Assembly (NCBI GenBank): GCA_025996815.1
Contig: BNTT01000120.1
Coordinates: forward strand, 1 to 9,523
Direction of reading: 5' to 3'
DNA from: Bacteroidia bacterium
Lineage (GTDB): Bacteria; Bacteroidota; Bacteroidia; Bacteroidales; Azobacteroidaceae
DNA: 9,523 bases
Below are positions 1 to 5,420 of the stretch, in pieces (the first letter of the stretch is position 1; every line of letters starts with the position of its first letter). A program made the translations under genes and the position numbers. The notes below the pieces were generated by a model, which was not told where the DNA came from, searched no databases, and saw only the letters and a program-made list of their open reading frames with translations.

Positions 1-1
1 A

Positions 2-1168
2 AGCAAGTCTGTCGATTTAGCGTCTCCCAAGACGTTTACTTCGAGTTCGTCATCCAAGCAACTGACGGTTGCCGAGTTGGATGGTGTTTTGCGCGATTTT
101 GGCGTTGCCGAAGGTGCAGAACTCAAAATCTACTGGTCGGTGAAACCGACCCCAGCGAGTGCCAACGTGCCAACTGCAAGGGCTTTGACTGTTAAACGTC
201 CGCCTGCATTGACAGTAACCACAGGAGATGCCTCCGCGATTACTTCCAACTCGGCAATATTAAACGGAAGCACCTCGGAAGCAACCGTAAGCGAATGTGG
301 TTTTTATTATTCCACCACTGCAAACCCGCAAGAGGGTGGAACTAAAGTAACAGGTAGCGTAACAGGTAGTACTTTTAGTGCACCACTTAGCGGATTAACC
401 CAAGGAACTACCTATTATTATGTAGCATTTGCAGGAACAACTTATGGTGAGACGAAGACGTTCAAAACCGTTTTTCCGGAGGGACTCGTAGGATTATGGC
501 TTTTCGATGATGCAGCAAATTTGAAAAAGGCAACCCTTGGGACAGATTTAGTTTTTGTGGAAGGCGTCGAACCTATCACCTCGGTAAATGGACCAGCTGG
601 ACATAGTGATCCTGACAAAGCAATTCGCATACCTATGGGCAGTTATTTACAAGTAACCCATAATCTTGTTCCACCGGCTGATGCAGACCCACAACTTGTA
701 GATGAGTACACATTGGTAATTGATTTTAAATTACCGATTGATATACCGACTGGTAATGTCAATGCAGATTTTGATGCTCCTACATGGTGGCATGCATTAA
801 TGCAAACAGACCTGACAAATGCCAATGATGCTGACCTTTTCATCAACAAATCGTTGGCAATAGGAGTTGGTAATCCGACAAGCGGGCTTGGTTATTCTAC
901 CGAGGTCGATAAGACTTTTGAATTGGACACATGGTACCGTTTGGTTGTATCTTCATCAAAAGTGGAAAACATTTATAACTTTTACGTGAACGGGGAAGCG
1001 TTCTATCTAAGGGCTAAGTCGGAAAATGGTCGACAGTCTTTAGACCCGCTGGGTGTACTTCTGTTTGCTGATGAGGCTGGCGAAGACCAGATAATAGAGG
1101 TGGCGGCAGTTTCTTTTTGGAATAAGCCACTCACCGCTGCAGAAGCTGCAGCATTAGGCGGTTTCTAA
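2..1168 (+). CDS. SusE-like surface glycan-binding protein with FN3-like and LamG-like domains (5' end missing)
   Basis: The frame is open from the first complete codon at position 2, so the gene begins before the window; the TTG at 77 is an internal leucine codon, not a start. 388 residues are visible. Residues 1-68 resemble the SusE family outer-membrane domain: a Thr/Ser-rich strand, LTVAELDGVLRDFGV, then a WSVKPT strand and an ALTVKRPP end. Residues about 69-158 resemble the FN3-like repeats common in Bacteroidota surface proteins (SNSAILNGS, CGFYYS, LSGLTQGTTYYYVAFA). Residues about 159-388 look like a LamG/concanavalin-type jelly roll (GLVGLWLFDD near its start, FYVNGEAF, VAAVSFWNKPLTAAE near its end). 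In known PULs SusE/F-type lipoproteins sit on the cell surface and bind glycan without cleaving it; that role is inferred here. The signal peptide and lipobox lie outside the window. A terminator follows, so this is probably the last gene of its operon. Confidence 0.8.
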   Translation, partial: SKSVDLASPKTFTSSSSSKQLTVAELDGVLRDFGVAEGAELKIYWSVKPTPASANVPTARALTVKRPPALTVTTGDASAITSNSAILNGSTSEATVSECGFYYSTTANPQEGGTKVTGSVTGSTFSAPLSGLTQGTTYYYVAFAGTTYGETKTFKTVFPEGLVGLWLFDDAANLKKATLGTDLVFVEGVEPITSVNGPAGHSDPDKAIRIPMGSYLQVTHNLVPPADADPQLVDEYTLVIDFKLPIDIPTGNVNADFDAPTWWHALMQTDLTNANDADLFINKSLAIGVGNPTSGLGYSTEVDKTFELDTWYRLVVSSSKVENIYNFYVNGEAFYLRAKSENGRQSLDPLGVLLFADEAGEDQIIEVAAVSFWNKPLTAAEAAALGGF

Positions 1169-1228
1169 CAATCGAAAATGATTTTTAACCACAATATCAT
1201 GTAAACTGAATAGTTAATCGTTTCGTGA

Positions 1229-1258
1229 AGGCTGTTCGAGAAATCGGACAGCCTTTTT
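1229..1258 (+). terminator. Intrinsic terminator of the SusE-like gene
   Basis: A 10-bp stem, AGGCTGTTCG (1229-1238) against CGGACAGCCT (1245-1254), has one G-T pair, a 6-nt AGAAAT loop and a run of five T at 1254-1258. It lies 60 bp after the stop of the plus-strand gene. On the minus strand the stem is not followed by a T run, so it should act mainly on plus-strand transcription. Confidence 0.85.
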
Positions 1259-1350
1259 CGGACGAAATTAGTATGAGCCTCATAACTTATTTCATTAGAA
1301 TTATCACTCACTCAGACCGTCCCATTGAGCGGGAAATTTTCCTCCTCCCC

Positions 1351-1383
1351 GCAGTTTGCGAAAGCCAACGGCATCTAAACTGC
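1351..1383. repeat. Inverted repeat at the 3' end of the minus-strand toxin-like gene
   Basis: GCAGTTT (1351-1357) and AAACTGC (1377-1383) are perfect 7-bp inverted arms around 19 nt that contain a smaller GCC-AAC-GGC hairpin. The right arm covers the last codons and stop of the minus-strand gene ending at 1375. It could shape the 3' end of that mRNA, but no T run follows on the minus strand, so it is not a classical terminator. The rest of 1259-1350 shows nothing I can name. Confidence 0.4.
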
Positions 1384-1842
1384 ATTATTTATCCGAGAGT
1401 TCAGTAGTTTTTTAATCTTCCTTTTAACGGATGACGAGTTTGCCAAACATTCAATTATTGAATTAAACTCATTGATTGATAGATTGCAAAGTTTAACATA
1501 GTCTTTGTTTTCTGTTTGATATTGACTATTCAGAAGACTTTTATTCATTACATCTACTTGCTCACCGTATATGTATGTGTCAAGAGGAAAACCGAACTCA
1601 TTATTTTTTGATATTTTCTTCTCTTTTTCAAAATAATAGCAATTAAAATTAGATTTGGCATCTTCTATACATCCGTGTTTTTTAGCCAAATGGTTAGGGA
1701 CGTGGTCTTGGCTCGTTGGTAGACTTGCAACTATTAAATCATCGCTGTAACTTTCCAAAACAATAAAATACTTATTCTTTGGCTGGTTGCCATTTTTGAA
1801 AAAGAATGGAGTAAAATATAATATTGAGCCGGCAGTGTACAT
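1375..1842 (-). CDS. Candidate toxin partner, PemK/MazF-like fold
   Basis: A 155-residue protein with no signal peptide or membrane segment. Residues 5-44 read like the N-terminal half of a PemK/MazF barrel: GSILYFTPFFFKNG, then PKNKYFIVLE (21-30), then LIVASLPTS (36-44). In MazF/PemK enzymes the equivalent strands carry the RNase arginine (in the R-P-x-x-V strand) and a conserved Thr/Ser after the next strand. Here a Lys (K22 or K24) stands where Arg is usual, while T43-S44 fit the second site. The C-terminal third (115-155) is probably helical and ends basic (KRKIKKLL). The ATG lies 3 nt after the antitoxin stop, with no ribosome site of its own, so translation is probably coupled. Known family role: sequence-specific mRNA cleavage. 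That this protein cuts RNA is inference, and it may only share the fold. The base composition is very AT-rich, as in its partner. Confidence 0.62.
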   Translation of the reverse strand: MYTAGSILYFTPFFFKNGNQPKNKYFIVLESYSDDLIVASLPTSQDHVPNHLAKKHGCIEDAKSNFNCYYFEKEKKISKNNEFGFPLDTYIYGEQVDVMNKSLLNSQYQTENKDYVKLCNLSINEFNSIIECLANSSSVKRKIKKLLNSRINNAV

Positions 1843-1845
1843 TAA

Positions 1846-2433
1846 TTAGTGTTTTAACGATTCAAACAATTCAAGCGTTTCTTTATTTTCTAAATATCTT
1901 TCAGCGGAACATCCGGAAAGGTAATAGGTAAAATCTATTTCCTTGTCTGAATGGTTTTTTCTCCCCTTAGTAAAGTCATCCAACAGTTCATTCTCTTTGG
2001 CAATAGAATACCATGCAGAATTTTCATTATGTGTCACTTCCACCAATTGTTTTGCTGTTTTATCTCCATACCTCCGTATCACATCTTCAAGCACCTCAAT
2101 GTCTTTGTCTGAAAACTCATCATCGCAAAACGGTAATTTTGCATGAATGTATGTTGAGCCGTTTTCATTATCTGTTTTTGTTATAAACTCACTTAACAAA
2201 ACGGGTTGATTTTCATCCGATAAATCAATGTAAAAATCTTTTGCAACCGGACCGGCTTGCCAAACTTCAAAACTGATTCCAAAAAATGGTTTGTTGTTTT
2301 TTATTGCCGAACATTCCTCAATTAAGTAGAGCAACTTGAGCAATTTTGTTTTACTCAAATCAGATATTCTTTCCGATAAATATACGGCAGTATTACCTAT
2401 TTTGCTAATTGTGTCTATTGAGTAATGTTTCAT
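1846..2433 (-). CDS. Panacea/SocA-like (DUF4065) antitoxin
   Basis: 195 residues from the ATG at 2433. The Panacea (DUF4065, SocA/GepA-type) hallmarks are in order: a KLLKLLYLIEE helix (30-40), FGISFEVWQAGPV (51-63) matching the family W-x-x-GPV signature, and TAKQLVEVTHNENSAWY (126-142) matching its Leu-x-x-x-(T/S)H-x-E-x-x-W helix. Known of the family: Panacea proteins are antitoxins that neutralise many unrelated toxin types; SocA in Caulobacter works as a proteolytic adaptor for SocB. Here it is the first gene of a two-gene minus-strand operon with the PemK-like protein, 3 nt apart. The frame is open further upstream to an ATG at 2496, but the -7 box at 2454-2462 lies inside that extension and a purine-rich AAAGGAAGAG precedes the 2433 ATG, so 2433 is preferred. 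The residues after 150 are not recognisable and may carry toxin specificity. Confidence 0.82.
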   Translation of the reverse strand: MKHYSIDTISKIGNTAVYLSERISDLSKTKLLKLLYLIEECSAIKNNKPFFGISFEVWQAGPVAKDFYIDLSDENQPVLLSEFITKTDNENGSTYIHAKLPFCDDEFSDKDIEVLEDVIRRYGDKTAKQLVEVTHNENSAWYSIAKENELLDDFTKGRKNHSDKEIDFTYYLSGCSAERYLENKETLELFESLKH

Positions 2434-2437
2434 AATA

Positions 2438-2447
2438 CTCTTCCTTT
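2438..2447 (-). promoter_or_regulatory. Ribosome binding site of the antitoxin gene
   Basis: On the minus strand AAAGGAAGAG lies 4 nt before the ATG at 2433. Such purine-rich sites are unusual among the other genes of this window, whose starts follow A/T-rich leaders. It supports the shorter start over the ATG at 2496. Confidence 0.55.
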
Positions 2448-2453
2448 CATTGT

Positions 2454-2462
2454 GCAAAGGTA
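2454..2462 (-). promoter_or_regulatory. Promoter -7 box of the toxin-antitoxin operon
   Basis: The minus strand reads TACCTTTGC, a full match to the Bacteroidota -7 consensus TAnnTTTG. Transcription would start near 2447, leaving a leader of only about a dozen nucleotides. No good TTTG -33 element is seen about 20 bp upstream, which may mean an activated or weak promoter. Confidence 0.65.
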
Positions 2463-2507
2463 GGCATTTGTTTTTAGAAATAATACATATTTCCATGATT
2501 ATACCAT

Positions 2508-2528
2508 TATTTAGACAAAATCTAAATA
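2508..2528. promoter_or_regulatory. Perfect dyad, candidate operator
   Basis: TATTTAGA (2508-2515), a CAAAA spacer and TCTAAATA (2521-2528) form a perfect 8-bp inverted repeat with a 5-bp spacer. It sits between the divergent promoters, about 45 bp upstream of the antitoxin -7 box and about 50 bp upstream of the rhamnosidase -33 element. A dimeric regulator could bind here; which promoter it serves cannot be told from sequence. Confidence 0.4.
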
Positions 2529-2580
2529 GCGAATGCCCGCAACTCCACAGACTCGGACATTGCAGATAATCATAAAAAAG

Positions 2581-2612
2581 TTTGGGTTGAATAGATTTTT
2601 TGCCTAACTTTG
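2581..2612 (+). promoter_or_regulatory. Bacteroidota-type promoter of the rhamnosidase operon
   Basis: TTTG (2581-2584) as the -33 element, a 20-bp spacer and TAACTTTG (2605-2612) as the -7 element match the Bacteroidota housekeeping consensus closely. A T run (2596-2601) lies just before the -7 box. Transcription should start near 2618, giving a leader of about 85 nt. Confidence 0.8.
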
Positions 2613-2624
2613 CCCTCGATTTTG

Positions 2625-2654
2625 AACAGAGTTTAAATGGACTTCAGCTCTGTT
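2625..2654 (+). promoter_or_regulatory. Hairpin in the rhamnosidase leader
   Basis: AACAGAG (2625-2631) pairs with CTCTGTT (2648-2654); adding a G-T and a T-A pair gives a 9-bp stem with a 12-nt loop. It begins close to the predicted transcript 5' end and has no T run, so it is more likely a leader stability or translation element than a terminator. An ATG in its loop (2637) opens a 29-codon frame that runs past the GH78 start. Confidence 0.4.
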
Positions 2655-2703
2655 GTAAAATCAAAATGTAGATTTGGTGTTTTTAGAAGTCCCCTATTAA
2701 TAA

Positions 2704-5412
2704 ATGAAAATGCAACAAACGGGTAAAAAGCCTTACAGGCAAAGACTTGAAAAAGGGATGGCGGGTCAAGTCGGTTTGCGTTTCCTATTGATTATCGCTC
2801 TATTTCTGTCCGGAATCCGGATGGGAATAGCGCAGTGTCCGTCACATCTCACCACCGATTTGTTGGAACACACCGACCGCGTTTTTCTTGATGGCTATCC
2901 GGCTAATATTTCTTTGACGGAACTTGACGGTGCCATAGAGCGTTACCAATTGGCGGAAATCCGCAATGCGCAACCTTATTTGGGTTGGGTGGTCAACAGC
3001 GACAAGCCGAACACTGTGCAAACGGCATACCGGATTTTGCTTGCTTCGTCGAAAGAATTGCTCGACAAAAACCAAGCCGATATGTGGGACAGCGGACGCA
3101 CGGAAAGTGCTCATTCCATTGCCGTACACTATGCAGGAAAGCCTTTGCAGCCGTCAGCCGTTTACTATTGGAAAGTCAAAACATGGGATAATCACGGCGT
3201 AGAAAGTCCCTTTTCGCAGGTAAGAAGTTTCAGCACCGCTCAATCATTAGACGGTGCAACGGCGCGTTATCCTTTGCAGATAAGCGATGAATATCCGGTG
3301 AATATCAAATCTCTGGGAGAAGGACATTCGCTTATTGACTTCGGCAAAGACGCTTGGGGACAGTTGAAACTCACCTTGTTTTCCGATAAAGAAAACGATA
3401 CGCTCACCATTCATTTGGGCGAACACCTCCAAGACGGGCGGGTGAATCGCGACCCGGACGGAAGTATCCGTTATGCCCAATATCAACTGCCCTTGCTGCG
3501 TGGAACGCATACCTATTTGCTGAAAATGCGTACCCACCCACGGCACAGTATCCATGTCATGCCCGATTATATCGGCGAAGTGATGCCGTTCCGCTATTGT
3601 GAAATTGAAAATTGCCCCACCTCAGAGGTAGGAAATATCGTCCGCCAAACCGTACATTACCCTTTCGACGAAACGGCATCAATGTTTCATTCTTCCGACA
3701 CCGTACTGAATCAGATTTGGGAACTGAGTAAATATGCCATCAAAGCCACTTCGTTCACCGGGAGATACATCGACGGCGACCGAGAACGCACCACCTACGA
3801 GCGGGAAGCCTTGATAAGCCAATTGGGACAATATTGCGTTGATAGAGAATTTTCCATCGCCCGCCACAGTCACGAAATCCTCATTGATTCTCCTACCTGG
3901 CCTACGGAATGGGCTATGCAGTCGGTCTGGATGGCGTGGAACGACTATCTCTACACCGGAAATACGGTTTCGTTACAAAAAGAATATGCCGCTTTAAAAG
4001 GCAAAACATTGATTGGCTTAAAGGAGAAAAACGGATTAATCAGTACCCGAACAGGCAAACAGACCGCTCTGCGCGACATCGTGGATTGGCCTCATATCAG
4101 TTCTTTCCGCTTTATGCCGTGCGTTCTGACCACCGGAGATGCACCGGAGAAAATCAATCTGCCGATGGCAAAGTTTCAAACAGGCGATGCCGCCGAATGG
4201 AAAACCGGCGATTTCAACGACAGCGATTGGGCGGAACTCAAAACCACCGGCGCGTGGGAAAAGCAAGGTTTTGAAAAATACGACGGATACGCCTGGTATC
4301 GGATTCATTTCAGGTTATTGCCAAAATCGGCATCGAAAGAGTCCCTGGTCATCGACTTGGGACAGATTGACGATGCAGATGAAACCTACCTCAACGGTGT
4401 GTTGATAGGAAAAACCGATAAATATGATATACACCGCAAGTACATTCTGCGGTCCGATGATGCCGCTATTCGTTGGGGGCAAGAAAACGTGCTGGCTATC
4501 CGGGTCTATGACAACAGAAACGACGGCGGTTTCATGGGTTTGGGAAATACCGGAATGGGCGAAATCGACGGATTTGTATTTACCGATTACAATGCAGTAG
4601 TCAATGCCTATCATTATTTGGCACTCCGTCAAATGGCGCAAATAGCTGATGCGCTTGGCAATCAAGCAGACCATGCGGAATATCTCCGGCTGGCGCAACA
4701 GATGAAAAAAGATTACAACCGTCTATTTTTCGCTCCAAAAAAGGGATGGTATAAAGACGGCATCAGCACCGACCACGCTTCGCTTCATGCCAATATGTTT
4801 CCAATGGCTTTTGGTTTAGCACCGGAGAAATACATCCCGTCCATTTTGAAATATATGCACACGCGGGGCATGGCTTGCAGCATCAGCGGCGCGCTCATCT
4901 TGATAGAAGCACTGTACAACAATCACGATGCAGCCTACGCCTTGGAATTGCTGACATCCACCTCCGACCGCAGTTGGTATAACACCATCCGCATCGGTTC
5001 GACCCTCACGCTCGAAGCCTGGGACAACAAATATAAGTCCGATTTAGACTGGAACCAATCGGCAGGCTCCTCTCCCGCCAATCTGATTCCGCGCAAACTG
5101 ATGGGCATTGAACCCATCGAACCCGGATTCAAGAAAATCCGCATCAAACCCCAACCGGCATCATTGCGGCAGGCGGAAATCAAAGTACCATCCATCCGGG
5201 GCGACATTCATGCCGCTTTCGACAATCAGCCCGGCAAACGCTTTGTCTTGAACGTGAAAATTCCTGCCAACAGCACCGCCGAAGTATGGCTGCCCAAACT
5301 ATCAAAGTACCGCCTGACAGTGGACAACATTTCGCAGAAAGGAACGGTGGAAGGCGATTTCGTCAAAGTAGCAATCGGCTCGGGAGAACATGTTTTTGAA
5401 ATTGAAAAATAA
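2704..5412 (+). CDS. Alpha-L-rhamnosidase, GH78, with inserted jelly-roll domain
   Basis: This enzyme hydrolyses terminal alpha-L-rhamnose from glycans or glycosides. The start at 2704 gives a long basic N-terminus and a hydrophobic core (about 26-42) ending GIAQ-C, which suits signal peptidase I cleavage after AQ; Gln before Cys argues against a lipoprotein, so a periplasmic site is likely. The ATG at 2758 would give a more ordinary signal peptide and is a real alternative. Domains: an N-terminal FN3-like rhamnosidase domain (about 68-178, with QTAYRILLASS and YYWKVKTWDNHG), a beta-sandwich (about 190-300), then the (alpha/alpha)6 GH78 catalytic domain with DGDRER at 357-362 (E361 candidate acid) and TLEAWD with E771 (candidate base), and a C-terminal beta domain (GIEPIEPGFKKIRIKP onward). 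Residues about 464-619 are an extra jelly roll inside the catalytic domain. At 902 residues it is longer than insertion-free relatives. It is the first gene of a three-gene operon, with 8 nt to the next. Confidence 0.93.
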   Translation: MKMQQTGKKPYRQRLEKGMAGQVGLRFLLIIALFLSGIRMGIAQCPSHLTTDLLEHTDRVFLDGYPANISLTELDGAIERYQLAEIRNAQPYLGWVVNSDKPNTVQTAYRILLASSKELLDKNQADMWDSGRTESAHSIAVHYAGKPLQPSAVYYWKVKTWDNHGVESPFSQVRSFSTAQSLDGATARYPLQISDEYPVNIKSLGEGHSLIDFGKDAWGQLKLTLFSDKENDTLTIHLGEHLQDGRVNRDPDGSIRYAQYQLPLLRGTHTYLLKMRTHPRHSIHVMPDYIGEVMPFRYCEIENCPTSEVGNIVRQTVHYPFDETASMFHSSDTVLNQIWELSKYAIKATSFTGRYIDGDRERTTYEREALISQLGQYCVDREFSIARHSHEILIDSPTWPTEWAMQSVWMAWNDYLYTGNTVSLQKEYAALKGKTLIGLKEKNGLISTRTGKQTALRDIVDWPHISSFRFMPCVLTTGDAPEKINLPMAKFQTGDAAEWKTGDFNDSDWAELKTTGAWEKQGFEKYDGYAWYRIHFRLLPKSASKESLVIDLGQIDDADETYLNGVLIGKTDKYDIHRKYILRSDDAAIRWGQENVLAIRVYDNRNDGGFMGLGNTGMGEIDGFVFTDYNAVVNAYHYLALRQMAQIADALGNQADHAEYLRLAQQMKKDYNRLFFAPKKGWYKDGISTDHASLHANMFPMAFGLAPEKYIPSILKYMHTRGMACSISGALILIEALYNNHDAAYALELLTSTSDRSWYNTIRIGSTLTLEAWDNKYKSDLDWNQSAGSSPANLIPRKLMGIEPIEPGFKKIRIKPQPASLRQAEIKVPSIRGDIHAAFDNQPGKRFVLNVKIPANSTAEVWLPKLSKYRLTVDNISQKGTVEGDFVKVAIGSGEHVFEIEK
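4093..4560 (+). other. GH2-type sugar-binding-like domain nested in the GH78 catalytic domain
   Basis: Codons 464-619 of the rhamnosidase interrupt what in related GH78 enzymes is a near-continuous DIVDWP (458-463) to DGFVFTDYN (622-630) segment. The inserted residues carry the marks of a galactose-binding-like jelly roll: FNDSDWAELKTTGAWEKQG, YDGYAWYRIHFRL, DLGQIDDADETYLNG, and ENVLAIRVYDN. The same type of module is known from GH2 enzymes and from inside sialate O-acetylesterases. Known of the fold: it often binds or positions carbohydrate. That it shapes the rhamnosidase active site is inference. Confidence 0.75.
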
Positions 5413-5420
5413 TTATAAAA

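Noticed and set aside
77..1168. TTG at 77 as the start of the first gene
   Set aside because: The frame stays open to the window edge and the residues before 77 continue the SusE-like domain, so the gene is cut by the window.
1259..1350. Insertion sequence or integration scar beside the toxin-antitoxin cassette
   Set aside because: No terminal inverted repeats, target-site duplication or transposase remnant could be seen on either side.
1225..1407. 60-residue plus-strand frame starting with GTG
   Set aside because: It runs through the terminator stem and overlaps the end of the minus-strand gene; its sequence looks like no protein family.
2434..2496. Longer antitoxin start at 2496
   Set aside because: The -7 box lies inside this extension, and a ribosome site precedes the ATG at 2433, where the family homology also begins.
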